DNA of 58,263 nucleotides. Source: Bdellovibrionales bacterium (GTDB taxonomy: Bacteria; Bdellovibrionota; Bdellovibrionia; Bdellovibrionales; JAKFYE01). A program made the position numbers and the translations under genes. The notes beneath the pieces were generated by a model. The model made no database searches. It worked only from the letters and a program-made list of their open reading frames with translations, and had not been told where the DNA came from. How positions within the stretch are numbered: position 1 is the stretch's first letter; each line of letters opens with the position of its first letter. Below, piece by piece: positions 35,337 to 44,697 of this stretch. The stretch is from the NCBI GenBank assembly GCA_021731045.1, contig JAKFYE010000012.1:1-58263 (forward strand), written 5' to 3'.

Positions 35337-36560
35337 TTAATGTTTTGTTTTTAAGTCAAAAGTTGGATTTTCAACTACCCAAATTGGCATCACTGCTTTC
35401 GTAACATGGATTTGTTGGCACACGGGCGGACCTTTTCTTAGGAGCGACATCGCTGGTTGCTCTAACGCTTTTCTCAAATTACATTTAAGCATTCGACCTT
35501 TTGAATACTCTTTTTCTTCGTCACTTAAACTCATACCGACATCAAGTTTGACTAACCAGCCCTCTTTATTAATCGCTATTTCTTTATGTACCTGGTTGTC
35601 TTCAGTTAGAGCGCCGGGATCATGTCCAACGAAGAGAGTGCTAACTCCTAAAAAATCGAGTTTTTCCTTCATATCGTTAAGTTTCTCTAAGTTTTTCGTC
35701 CAATCTCTCTTAACTAACAAAGACGAAAATGGTGAATCGTCATCTACCAACTGTTCATATTTAAATTCGCTTTCATTAAATTTTGCACCTTTAAGAGATT
35801 GCGCACCATCGGCTTGGACTTGACCGGCCTCTATTAACAGTTCGGAAACTTCGTCGGTCGTACCGGCAATATAACCAGAATGTACAAAGAACCATTTACC
35901 CAAAATGGCACCGACAGAAAACGTGGATAAGGATATTCCAAAAGCGGAATCCTGTCTTAATTCTCTAAAACTGATATTGGCCCCAAGTTTTTTACCAGCG
36001 GTCTCCAACCAGTCACGATTGTGAGAATCATTAGCACTCACGAGAAGCTCCGGCGTTTCTTTTTCGTTTTCTGCTCCACCTTTATTTGATAGAAACTCGG
36101 CTTCGTGATTTCCTAAAAGAAGAATTACAGCACTTCCCTTTTCACGCGCTTGAGCCTGTAATGAAGTGAGAAAACGCACAACTCCGACACTGTCAGGACC
36201 TTTATTAATGCTATCGCCAACAACCACTAGGAGATGTTTATGGGCTGCCGTAGGTTTCCAAACATATTCGCCTGCTTTTTTTTGTATAAGCTCTGCCTTT
36301 AAAAAAAGTGCTATCAGTTTATCCAAAGACCCATGAATGTCGCTGATCGCCCACAGGGTTTCAAATTTTTTTACCTCTGCGGTTGAGTAATAAACCCACC
36401 CTGGCTTATTAAAAACTTGCTCCAACGAAGACTTCGAAGCTGTTTGCCGCTTAACTAAATCTTTTTTATTATAGTGTTTATCAGTAGATTCTTTCGGTGC
36501 CTGCGTTTGACAGGATGCTAAAAGAACACAAATAAGAAGGTTCGCTAAGTTACGCATCAA
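35337..36560 (-). CDS. Calcineurin-like metallophosphoesterase lipoprotein
   Basis: A lipobox LLASCQ anchors the protein near Cys17. The phosphoesterase motifs appear in order: ISDIHGSLDKL (about 72-82), VVGDSINKGPDS (the GDxxxxGP motif) and LLLGNHEAEFL (GNHE), with later His residues (FVHSGY, FVGHDPG). This is the PPP/Shewanella-phosphatase type, and an exported protein or nucleotide phosphatase is likely. It follows the 36585 lipoprotein by 24 bp in the same orientation, so a two-gene operon is likely. Confidence 0.88.
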   Translation of the reverse strand: MMRNLANLLICVLLASCQTQAPKESTDKHYNKKDLVKRQTASKSSLEQVFNKPGWVYYSTAEVKKFETLWAISDIHGSLDKLIALFLKAELIQKKAGEYVWKPTAAHKHLLVVVGDSINKGPDSVGVVRFLTSLQAQAREKGSAVILLLGNHEAEFLSNKGGAENEKETPELLVSANDSHNRDWLETAGKKLGANISFRELRQDSAFGISLSTFSVGAILGKWFFVHSGYIAGTTDEVSELLIEAGQVQADGAQSLKGAKFNESEFKYEQLVDDDSPFSSLLVKRDWTKNLEKLNDMKEKLDFLGVSTLFVGHDPGALTEDNQVHKEIAINKEGWLVKLDVGMSLSDEEKEYSKGRMLKCNLRKALEQPAMSLLRKGPPVCQQIHVTKAVMPIWVVENPTFDLKTKH

Positions 36561-36584
36561 TTCAACATCCTAAGCAAATCGCAA

Positions 36585-37898
36585 TTAATTCCCATTCGGG
36601 TGTGCTTGTAAATAAAGTTCTTCACATGTTTGAGCGTCAAATTTTACCTTTGGCTTAGGACCGACGGCCGGAACGCAGTTTTGATTGCTCACAATTTGAT
36701 TTCTCTTAAGCAGAAAAGCTTCGACCCATTTTTTAATAGATTTCGATTCTGGATCATTTTCTATGCTTCGCTCCACGCGCGAAACTTTAAAGATATCTTC
36801 GATTTGCTTGCGGCTGAGTTGACACATGCGTTCTGCAAGGTAACGTCGTCCTTCTTCGCTGATAACAGGATCACTAAGTCCATCGTCAGCTGCCATACTC
36901 TTACCGAGTCGCGCCTTACATTTTTCTGCTTTGGCCCAGATGGTTTCCTCTGGCTTATTAAGCCAGTGACTCAAATTCATTTTTGCCGTATTGCCGTTCG
37001 TGGTTTTGCCTGCGCCTCCGAACGTCGCCCCTAAGTCTTGAATAAACATTTTGGGTTCATTACAACCATTGATCTTTTCTTTCTTAGCTATGTTTATATC
37101 GCTATCAGAACATACCAATCGCTGCTGGGAGGCCTTGTTATCCCCGTGAGCAACAAATGCAGCCAATAAAGCTAACGCGTCTTTCGTGGCGCGCGAATTT
37201 TGATTCAAATTCGCGAATTCAAGCCACGACCAACCTTGGTCTTCTTTTTCTTGAATTTCTTCACCCGGATACTTACGCTCAATGGTGGCCGGGCCCCAAT
37301 TGTGCTCAGACATTATTGGGTTCATATCATTGGCTTTTTGAGTCGGATCTTGTGGACAGTCCAAACAGATGAGTTGAACAGGGTAAATGGTGTCCGCAAA
37401 AAAACCTAATGCCCAAAATAAGCGAGTCGCTGCGGCTTCAGCATAAATTTCTTTGTTATCTTTGCCGTTAGGACGAAATTTAACTTTCACTTCATCATTT
37501 GGCTCGACCGTAACATATTCAGTATATTTAGAACCGTTGGACTTCAATACATCGCGCTCAATTTTTTCGACGACGCACTTAAACTTTGGAGTTTTACCGT
37601 TAGGCATTGTTCCTTTATAACGACAATACACGCGATCATTAAATTGAAAGTTGTTTTTGTGTTTGGCATTTTGCTCGGGACCACTAATGATATCGACATC
37701 TCCAACTGGTGTTGGATGCATCTCGACGATTGCGGCTTTTTTAATAGCTTCCAATCGAACCACCGCACTCACAAGATTAGAGTCCTCTTTTTTTGGATCT
37801 TCACTAGCAGGAACGCGGGATATGTGCGTACAACTCAATTGGCCCAAAACCACCATCAACAGGACAAAAGTTTCAAATTTAAGAAACGATCTCTGCAC
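36585..37898 (-). CDS. Lipoprotein with possible atypical kinase fold
   Basis: A lipobox (GQLSC, Cys23) starts the mature protein. Several features resemble PI3K/FAM20-type atypical kinases. They are KVKFRP (138-143) as a possible ATP-lysine strand, EIYAEAAATRLFWALGF (150-166) as the next helix, HGDNKASQQ (251-259) as a catalytic loop and FIQDLGATFGG (285-295) as a DxG metal motif. Many cysteines suit an exported protein. This is inference from motif order; the family is not firmly known to me. It pairs with the phosphatase-like lipoprotein directly downstream. Confidence 0.55.
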   Translation of the reverse strand: MQRSFLKFETFVLLMVVLGQLSCTHISRVPASEDPKKEDSNLVSAVVRLEAIKKAAIVEMHPTPVGDVDIISGPEQNAKHKNNFQFNDRVYCRYKGTMPNGKTPKFKCVVEKIERDVLKSNGSKYTEYVTVEPNDEVKVKFRPNGKDNKEIYAEAAATRLFWALGFFADTIYPVQLICLDCPQDPTQKANDMNPIMSEHNWGPATIERKYPGEEIQEKEDQGWSWLEFANLNQNSRATKDALALLAAFVAHGDNKASQQRLVCSDSDINIAKKEKINGCNEPKMFIQDLGATFGGAGKTTNGNTAKMNLSHWLNKPEETIWAKAEKCKARLGKSMAADDGLSDPVISEEGRRYLAERMCQLSRKQIEDIFKVSRVERSIENDPESKSIKKWVEAFLLKRNQIVSNQNCVPAVGPKPKVKFDAQTCEELYLQAHPNGN

Positions 37899-38070
37899 TT
37901 TGCCTCCTCAAGCTTTCATCTGATTCTACATGGCCGTGCGCTCTATAATAATAGAAATCATAAGGACCTCATCGGGAGTCTAGTTGTCCCTTGTCAGATA
38001 AGTCTTTTCATGTGGATGCGCCTCATCATTGGGCTCTGCTTCTCGATAACGACGTCGTTCGTTTAGAGTT

Positions 38071-38790
38071 GTGTCTGATTCATTTTCTTTCTATAACGTC
38101 TCTATGTACGCACAAAAAGCTTTAAGATTTATCAAACGCAAAGTTTTACCTCAAAAAGCCCACTACTGGGAGTATTATGGTCGTATTAAATTTGCTTCGG
38201 ATACCATACTTAAGTCAGGACTTAATAATTACACAGTATTAGACGTTGGGGGAGCCACCGGCGATAACCTCCTTAAAAAGTTCGGCGTTCAAAATGTGAA
38301 AACATTAGATCTACGCGAGGGAGCTGACATTGTGGCAAGTGCCGCGGCTATTCCGGTCGCCGATGGGACTTTTGATTTTGTTTCTTCGCTCGATATGTTG
38401 GAACACGTGCCAGAAGATATTAGACTGCAAGTAATCCAAGAGATGATTCGTGTTTCAAAAAATAAAGTTATTATCGTAGCGCCTGTGAAATCCCAAGAAA
38501 ATGTGTGGGCAGAAGATTTTGTTCTCAAATATCGCCATGCCGACTTTTTGATCGAACACAAAGAACAAGGTCTCGTAAACTTTAAGCAAATAGAAGCTCA
38601 ACTTGAACAGCTGAAGTCTACTAATAAAATTAAAAACTATACGCGTTCAGAATTAGACAATTTGCAAACCTGGGTAAGCTTAATGACTGAAGATTTTTGC
38701 GACGCCTCAGAAGTTTATCAAAAATGCTACGAAAAACTTGAAAACAAGTTTGTTCCAAGACGGTTCGCACTCGTGATCGAAAAAATATAG
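38071..38790 (+). CDS. Class I SAM-dependent methyltransferase
   Basis: Rossmann-type methyltransferase: motif I VLDVGGATGDNLL (about 55-67), TLDLREGAD, the acidic FDFVSSLDMLEHV (about 105-117) and a post-motif strand KVIIVAP. Members with this UbiE/type-11 fold act on small molecules or lipids; the acceptor is unknown. The start may be GTG 38071 or ATG 38104; neither has a clear ribosome site. It is divergent from the lipoprotein pair and 21 bp upstream of the DUF475 gene. Confidence 0.85.
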   Translation: MSDSFSFYNVSMYAQKALRFIKRKVLPQKAHYWEYYGRIKFASDTILKSGLNNYTVLDVGGATGDNLLKKFGVQNVKTLDLREGADIVASAAAIPVADGTFDFVSSLDMLEHVPEDIRLQVIQEMIRVSKNKVIIVAPVKSQENVWAEDFVLKYRHADFLIEHKEQGLVNFKQIEAQLEQLKSTNKIKNYTRSELDNLQTWVSLMTEDFCDASEVYQKCYEKLENKFVPRRFALVIEKI

Positions 38791-38811
38791 TTGAAAAAAT
38801 AAGGTCTCTAA

Positions 38812-39831
38812 ATGCTGAAATATTTTATTAGTTCTATCGTCGTCACAGTTATAGGTCTTTTACTCGCAACCGGCGTTGGATTTTATTATACCCAAACCTT
38901 AGCCGGAGCGCTCTCAGCTTTTTTTGTTGCAGCAATTCTCGGAGTACTCGAAGTTTCAATTTCATTTGATAATGCCGTCGTCAACGCTGTCGTGCTAAAA
39001 GAAATGACGCCCAAGTGGCAACACCGATTTATTACATGGGGAATGTTCATCGCCGTTTTTGGAATGCGTCTGATCTTTCCACTACTGATTGTCGGTGTCG
39101 TCGCCAAACTCAATCCCTGGCAAGCGTTGGTAATGGCGGCCTTAAATCCTGAAGAGTATGCTCGAATTATGCTTTCGGTTCATCATGAAGTGGCCGCGTT
39201 TGGCGGATCATTTTTGATGTTGGTCGCACTAAAATATTTTTTCAATGTCGAAAAAAACATTCATTGGATTCAAGTTATTGAAAGGCCTTTAGCGAGAATG
39301 GGGCGTTTGGAAGCGATTGAAGTCGGAGTGGTCATCGCAATTCTTTATGTGCTCAGCCATTATGTGCACGCAGAGGAAGCCCTGCCGCTGATGTACGCTG
39401 GTCTCGCAGGTATCATGACGTTTTTAGGTGTCGAAGCCATTGGGACTTTTCTCCAAGTTCCTGAAAGCGGAAAACATGATGTTCACCGTGCAAGCGCGAG
39501 CATGTTTATTTATTTAGAAGTTTTGGACGCCTCGTTTAGTTTTGATGGCGTTATTGGAGCTTTTGCGATCACAAATAATTTATTTATCATCGCGATAGGC
39601 CTTGGTATTGGGGCCATGTTTGTGCGTAGCCTCACGATTCTGATGGTTGAAAAGAATACGCTCGAAGCGTTTAAATACCTCGAGAATGGGGCTTTTTTTG
39701 CTGTCGCCTCACTGGCCATCATTATGTTTATTAATACCGTTTATGAAATCCCCGAGATTATTACCGGATTGATCGGCGCGACCTTTATTGGTTTTTCTAT
39801 TTACTCAAGTAGAAAAAAAGAAAGCTTCTGA
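38812..39831 (+). CDS. DUF475 / TerC-superfamily integral membrane protein
   Basis: About nine hydrophobic helices over 339 residues. Acidic residues sit in membrane segments that mark the TerC-like group: LEVSISFDNAVVNA (near 45-58) and its repeat LEVLDASFSFDGVIGAF (near 235-251). The two halves show an internal inverted repeat. TerC-type proteins are linked to metal (Mn, Ca) efflux and tellurite resistance; DUF475 members are uncharacterised. One base separates its stop from the following ATG, so translation is coupled with the hydrolase gene. Confidence 0.85.
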   Translation: MLKYFISSIVVTVIGLLLATGVGFYYTQTLAGALSAFFVAAILGVLEVSISFDNAVVNAVVLKEMTPKWQHRFITWGMFIAVFGMRLIFPLLIVGVVAKLNPWQALVMAALNPEEYARIMLSVHHEVAAFGGSFLMLVALKYFFNVEKNIHWIQVIERPLARMGRLEAIEVGVVIAILYVLSHYVHAEEALPLMYAGLAGIMTFLGVEAIGTFLQVPESGKHDVHRASASMFIYLEVLDASFSFDGVIGAFAITNNLFIIAIGLGIGAMFVRSLTILMVEKNTLEAFKYLENGAFFAVASLAIIMFINTVYEIPEIITGLIGATFIGFSIYSSRKKESF

Positions 39832-39832
39832 T

Positions 39833-40981
39833 ATGTCTGTGCGCTTTGAAAAATTAAGTGTGCAGAATGGTTTTTTAGGCGTCATAACCTTAGAGCGATC
39901 CCGCGCCATTAACTCCTTAAATTTAGAAATGTGTCAGTCTATGAGTGAGACGCTCTCGAAATGGAAGGACGATCCAAAGATTTATTGTATCTTGATTCAA
40001 GGACAGGGCGATAAAGGATTTTGTGCCGGTGGAGATGTTAAACTTGTTCGAGAGGCTATCGTAAAATCTAAGAGAGAACCACGAGAGTTTCAGTATGTAC
40101 TCGATTTTTTTTGCCAAGAGTATCGAAATGATTATCAGCTTACATTGATAAATAAACCTGTTATTTGTTGGGCGACAGGCATCACGATGGGAGGCGGAAT
40201 GGGCCTCATGCAAGGCTGTTCCTACCGAGTGGTCACCGAAACATCGACCCTCGCAATGCCCGAAATTTCAATTGGACTTTATCCCGATGTGGGGGCCGCG
40301 TACTTTCTTTCAAGGCTACCACCGGGCGTGGGTTTATTTTTAGGTTTAACGGGCGCACGATTTGGACCGCACGATGCCATCGAACTGGGCCTTGCAGATT
40401 TTTATATTAAATCTTCAGAACAAGAAAAGGTTCTAAAATATTTGTTGACGGCGGAGTGGTCAGACGACGTAGGCACAAATCATAATGTCGTCACCGAAGC
40501 CTTATTAAAATACAAATTTCCGATGCGTCTGCGCTCCACCATATCAAATCATCTTCATTATTTTATTAAACTCGATCGCGCGGAAACTGTGCAAGAAGCT
40601 GTAAGTTTTATTCAAGAGTTAGCTCAGAAATCTCCTTGGATTGCTGAATGCTATGAGTTTCTTAAAAAAGGCTCCCCTCTCTCGGCGGCTCTAATTTTTC
40701 AATACCTTAAAAATGCCAAAAAGCTCACGCGGCGAGATGTCTTTATTCAAGACTTTAACCTTTCCATCCAGTGCTCTCTTCATCAAGATTTTGTCGAAGG
40801 CGTGCGTTCAGTTTTGGTTGATAAAAATACGACAGCGAATTGGGAGTTTAAAACTTTTGATATTTCGCCCTCGATCATCGAATCCTATTTTGAAGATCCT
40901 TGGCGTGCTTCAAAATCAGAAACTCTTTTGGGAACGACCCATCCCTTTTTGCCTATTATTTCAGCTTTAGACCCTAGTTAA
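39833..40981 (+). CDS. 3-hydroxyisobutyryl-CoA hydrolase / enoyl-CoA hydratase family
   Basis: A crotonase fold with the oxyanion segment GFCAGGDVKLVREA, followed by the HIBCH-specific stretch GITMGGGMGLMQGC and PEISIGLYPDVGAAYFLSRL, with the acid residues expected for hydrolysis. At 382 residues it matches the long hydrolase branch rather than hydratases. It takes part in valine breakdown (3-hydroxyisobutyryl-CoA to 3-hydroxyisobutyrate). The open frame extends upstream into the DUF475 gene, but the ATG at 39833 begins the conserved protein. Last gene of a three-gene operon. Confidence 0.9.
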   Translation: MSVRFEKLSVQNGFLGVITLERSRAINSLNLEMCQSMSETLSKWKDDPKIYCILIQGQGDKGFCAGGDVKLVREAIVKSKREPREFQYVLDFFCQEYRNDYQLTLINKPVICWATGITMGGGMGLMQGCSYRVVTETSTLAMPEISIGLYPDVGAAYFLSRLPPGVGLFLGLTGARFGPHDAIELGLADFYIKSSEQEKVLKYLLTAEWSDDVGTNHNVVTEALLKYKFPMRLRSTISNHLHYFIKLDRAETVQEAVSFIQELAQKSPWIAECYEFLKKGSPLSAALIFQYLKNAKKLTRRDVFIQDFNLSIQCSLHQDFVEGVRSVLVDKNTTANWEFKTFDISPSIIESYFEDPWRASKSETLLGTTHPFLPIISALDPS

Positions 40982-41043
40982 GAATACAAATTAAAACGTG
41001 ACACGTGCGATATCTCTCATCAGAATTTCTTTTGGAGGAATTT

Positions 41044-41868
41044 ATGATTCAACACAAAATCGTCGCCCTGATCGCACTTTTATTTTTTACCGCCTGTTCT
41101 TCAACGCCAGATAATGAAACTCCTATCGCACCGCCGGCAGTTCCAGAATCCACGACGACCTCTGTCTCCGCGGCTGTACCTGCGGAACTCGCACAACATT
41201 CTACAACCCTCACCGAACCACCCCCATCACTCGCCGCCCCCAAAATATCGCCACCGCCACCGTCGCACCATGAATCCCCAAAGGGGACGGAGCCCGCCAT
41301 CGCACTGGGATGGCTCAAAAACGGAAACATCCGCTTCACTAAGGGATACTTTAGAAAAGACGGCAAATCTAAATCGGACATCAAGCGTCTGGTTGCCGGC
41401 CAATATCCTCATACAATTGTGCTCTCCTGTTCGGATTCTCGCGTTCCACCAGAGCATGCATTTGATCAAGCTCTAGGTGAAATCTTCGTTATCCGTGTAG
41501 CGGGAGAGGCTCTCGACTCGTCTGTTGTGGCGAGCATCGAATACGCTGTCGAACATTTGGGCGCGCGACTTTTAGTTGTGATGGGACACACGCATTGCGG
41601 TGCCATCAAGGCGGCTCTCAGCTCTAAGCCAGGTCAAAGCGTCGGAAGTGCGGATCTCGATGCGCTCGTCGCAGATATTAAGCCTCGGATCAGCAGTATT
41701 GCCGCTACATCAGATGTTTCTGAAGCGTCTTCTAAGAATGCCTCGGGTGTGGCTGAAGATCTCGTCAAACGCTCAAAAATTCTATCGGATAAAGTTCATG
41801 ACGGAACACTCGTCATCAAATCGGCTATGTATTGGTTAAACTCGGGAACGGTCAGCTGGCTCGAATAA
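41044..41868 (+). CDS. Beta-class carbonic anhydrase, exported lipoprotein
   Basis: The ATG at 41044 has TTGGAGGAA upstream and opens a lipoprotein signal (LLFFTACSS, Cys18). A Pro/Ser/Thr-rich linker (about 22-80) follows, then a beta carbonic anhydrase. Zinc site and active-site pair are CSDSRVPPE and HTHCGAIKAAL, and FVIRVAGEALDSSVVASIEY is typical. It interconverts CO2 and bicarbonate in the periplasm or at the outer membrane. A GGGGACGGAGC sequence (41283-41293), like the REP motifs near 46.5-47.6 kb, falls in the linker. Confidence 0.92.
   Translation: MIQHKIVALIALLFFTACSSTPDNETPIAPPAVPESTTTSVSAAVPAELAQHSTTLTEPPPSLAAPKISPPPPSHHESPKGTEPAIALGWLKNGNIRFTKGYFRKDGKSKSDIKRLVAGQYPHTIVLSCSDSRVPPEHAFDQALGEIFVIRVAGEALDSSVVASIEYAVEHLGARLLVVMGHTHCGAIKAALSSKPGQSVGSADLDALVADIKPRISSIAATSDVSEASSKNASGVAEDLVKRSKILSDKVHDGTLVIKSAMYWLNSGTVSWLE
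41283..41293 (+). repeat. GGGGACGGAGC motif inside a coding region
   Basis: The same 11-bp word as the REP-like copy at 46467. Here it encodes KGTEP of the carbonic anhydrase linker. It may be chance or a captured repeat. Confidence 0.35.
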
Positions 41869-41944
41869 TAGAAACTAAACACTAGAGCCGGTGTCATAAA
41901 TACTCGCGACTGGCTGCAGTCATCTTGAATGTTGTCAAATAAAT

Positions 41945-41974
41945 AAAAGGGCTAAGTTAAACTTAGCCCTTTTA
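41945..41974. terminator. Bidirectional terminator between carbonic anhydrase and acyl-CoA dehydrogenase
   Basis: AAAAGGGCTAAGTT and its complement AACTTAGCCCTTTT (41945-41974) pair perfectly with a tiny loop. The convergent genes at 41868 and 41995 share it, and A/T runs serve both strands. Confidence 0.9.
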
Positions 41975-41994
41975 TTTTATACTTTAATTTATAT

Positions 41995-44463
41995 TTACGA
42001 AATGCGCTTTAGCGCTTTGTTCTGCGTGTGATGCAGATACTCATCTTGAGTGAACGCATCAACCTGGATGGCGTCGTTACGAACTTCTTCGGCCATTTTG
42101 AGGTTATCGTATTCCGCTTTATCAATAATATTCTTCTCTAAAGCTCCATCGATAGCTTCCAAAATCTTTTTAACTTTTGGAATTTGTTTTGCGCGCATAG
42201 CTTGGCGAACTTTCTTTTCAGAGACTTCGGCCGTTTTAATAATTTTATAAGCGCGTTCCAATCTTCCCATTTGTTCTTCAGGATCTTTGGGAATGTAAAG
42301 TCCCGTCGTCAAACGATCCCGTTGCTCTGGGTTGTTCAACATATCCTGGCAAATGCGATGGCTAAGGTTATCCGAAACACCTCGACTCATAAATGCGTTC
42401 GCGCTGCTCCAGCTTCTCAATACGATTCTGAAAAACCAGGTTAATCCTGGAACTTGAAGATTTAAAAAGATTCCATCAAAAGCGCGATCCATTTCGCCAA
42501 AGGCCACTCGAAGTGACCAGTGAACAAACGGAAGATCTTCTTCTCTTCTTCCATCGGCTTCCCAACGTCTGAGCGTAGCCGTACTGATGTACATCCAAGC
42601 CAAAATGTCAGCGAATCGACCTGTGATTTTTTCTTTTTGTTTAAGCTTTCCGCCAAGACTTCCCATTGCGATATCTGTAAGAATCGCGAAACTTGCAGAT
42701 GCCCAAGATAATCGACGCCAGTAAGTGGCCGTGCGACCTCGTACAGGCGAGTAACCAAACATTCCGCGAGATGAACTTAATAAGAACGAGCGGAAAACGT
42801 TTCGTACGATGTGACCGATATGGCCCCAGAAGGCAGCATCGAAGCCTTTGAGATCGCCTTTTTCAACCGTCTCAACTTCTTTAAATGCATAAGGATGGGC
42901 ACGAAGAGCTCCTTGACCGAAGATCATCAGCGTTCGTGTTAAAATATTTGCACCTTCAACCGTGATACCGATTGGCGTGCTCATATAGAGTCCGCTGATA
43001 AGGTTTCGTGGCCCTTGAGAAATACCGGCTCCACCCATGATATCCATCGCATCGTTCACAACTTTACGGCCAATTTCTGTTGAGTAATGTTTTGCAATCG
43101 CCGTGATCACCGGCGGTTTTGTTCCACCATCAAGAGCTCCGAGCGTAAAGCATCTCATCGCTTCCATCATATAGTTGTAACCACAAATACGTGAGAGCGG
43201 CTCTTCAACACCTTCAAAAAGACCAATCGAAACTCCAAATTGTTTACGAATTGTCGAATGAGCTGTTGTCACACGTGCCGCAAGTTTTATTCCGCCAGCG
43301 CTTTGTGCCGGAAGAGAAACACCGCGACCCGCGCCCAAACTTTCCATCAACATGCCCCAACCTTTACCGGCACCTTCAAGGCCACCAATAATCGCGTCTT
43401 CAGCAACAACAACGACGTCTTTGCCTTGAGTCGGACAATTGTAAAAAGGAATTCCCATCGGATCGTGGCGCATACCTAACACTACGCCCGGAGTTTTTGC
43501 CGGAACAAGCGCACATGTAATACCGAGGTCTTCACCTTTACCAAGCAAGTTTTTTGGGTCACGAAGTTTAAAAGCAAGTCCGATGATTGTCGAAATTGCC
43601 GCTAACGTAATCCAACGTTTATTCCAATTTAATTTAATATAGATTTTTCCATCGTCACCTTTGAAGAGTTCACCGCTCGACGTGATTGCACCGGCATCGC
43701 TGCCTGCACCTGGCTCCGTCAAAGCAAAGCACGGAATTTCTTCGCCGATTGCAAGTCGTGACAAATATTTTTTCTTTTGTGCGTCTGTGCCGTAATGATT
43801 TAAAAGCTCAGCAGGCCCAAGAGAGTTTGGCACCATCACCGTTACGCAAGCTGGAACAGATCGCGACGCGAGTTTTTGAAGAACGCTACTTTGCGCGAGC
43901 ATCGAAAAACCAAGGCCGTTATACTCTTTAGGAATAATCATTCCTAAAAATTTTTCTTTCTTCACGACATCCCAAAACTCTTTTGGAAGTTCGCGTTTTC
44001 TATGGATGTCCCATTCATCTAGCGTTTTGCAAAGATCTTCAACGGGGCCATCTAAGAATCTTTGTTCTTCTGGCGTAAGGTTCGGGTAGGACTCATTCAT
44101 AATACGATCAAAATCAGGTTTGCCCGAGAACAACTCTCCTTCAATCCAAACAACTCCGGCTTCTAAAGCCGTTCTTTCGGTTTCAGAAATTTGAGGAAGG
44201 ATTCCTTTCATGATTTTCATCACAAAAGAACTAAGTAAAATTGCGCGAATCGGTTTAATGTTTCCGATGACCGCTATCGCCGCAAACGCGATCAGTGACC
44301 ACTCCGGTGCGCCGAAACCTACAAGCCCTGCACCAAACAAAAGTGTCCATAAAATAAACGGAGCCCCTTTATATCCGATGAAAAATAAAATCAGGATCGT
44401 GCCTAACCAAAAATAAGGCTCATTCGCTCCGACAAAATAACCATGAAGTTGTTCCATTCCCAT
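41995..44463 (-). CDS. fadE: FadE-type acyl-CoA dehydrogenase
   Basis: Catalyses the first step of fatty-acid beta-oxidation (acyl-CoA to trans-2-enoyl-CoA, FAD-dependent). The 822-residue length and two N-terminal hydrophobic segments (about 16-68) match membrane-associated FadE rather than the 380-residue soluble enzymes. The FAD and substrate signature CFALTEPGAGSDAGAITSSG and a core through GGAGISQGPRNLI are clear; the C-terminal extension (about 560-822) is typical of FadE. Ribosome site GAGAGGA. Electrons would pass to ETF and then to the ETF-quinone oxidoreductase encoded 235 bp upstream. Confidence 0.93.
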   Translation of the reverse strand: MGMEQLHGYFVGANEPYFWLGTILILFFIGYKGAPFILWTLLFGAGLVGFGAPEWSLIAFAAIAVIGNIKPIRAILLSSFVMKIMKGILPQISETERTALEAGVVWIEGELFSGKPDFDRIMNESYPNLTPEEQRFLDGPVEDLCKTLDEWDIHRKRELPKEFWDVVKKEKFLGMIIPKEYNGLGFSMLAQSSVLQKLASRSVPACVTVMVPNSLGPAELLNHYGTDAQKKKYLSRLAIGEEIPCFALTEPGAGSDAGAITSSGELFKGDDGKIYIKLNWNKRWITLAAISTIIGLAFKLRDPKNLLGKGEDLGITCALVPAKTPGVVLGMRHDPMGIPFYNCPTQGKDVVVVAEDAIIGGLEGAGKGWGMLMESLGAGRGVSLPAQSAGGIKLAARVTTAHSTIRKQFGVSIGLFEGVEEPLSRICGYNYMMEAMRCFTLGALDGGTKPPVITAIAKHYSTEIGRKVVNDAMDIMGGAGISQGPRNLISGLYMSTPIGITVEGANILTRTLMIFGQGALRAHPYAFKEVETVEKGDLKGFDAAFWGHIGHIVRNVFRSFLLSSSRGMFGYSPVRGRTATYWRRLSWASASFAILTDIAMGSLGGKLKQKEKITGRFADILAWMYISTATLRRWEADGRREEDLPFVHWSLRVAFGEMDRAFDGIFLNLQVPGLTWFFRIVLRSWSSANAFMSRGVSDNLSHRICQDMLNNPEQRDRLTTGLYIPKDPEEQMGRLERAYKIIKTAEVSEKKVRQAMRAKQIPKVKKILEAIDGALEKNIIDKAEYDNLKMAEEVRNDAIQVDAFTQDEYLHHTQNKALKRIS

Positions 44464-44697
44464 TATGTTCCTCTCTTCTGTAAACCTATCTTTTAAATTT
44501 CAATTAATAATTTATAAATAAATAATGTGTTGAGGATAAATCTTAATAAAAAACACTTTGCAAAGTATGACCCTCAGCATGAATATCGTCTCGCATATTG
44601 TTAAGGAGGTCATCATATTCAAATAGCTTCACGACAAAGATAGAGTGAGTCAGAAAAATCACTCTGGACGTTGGTCTGTTTTCTAGGTCGATGACAA

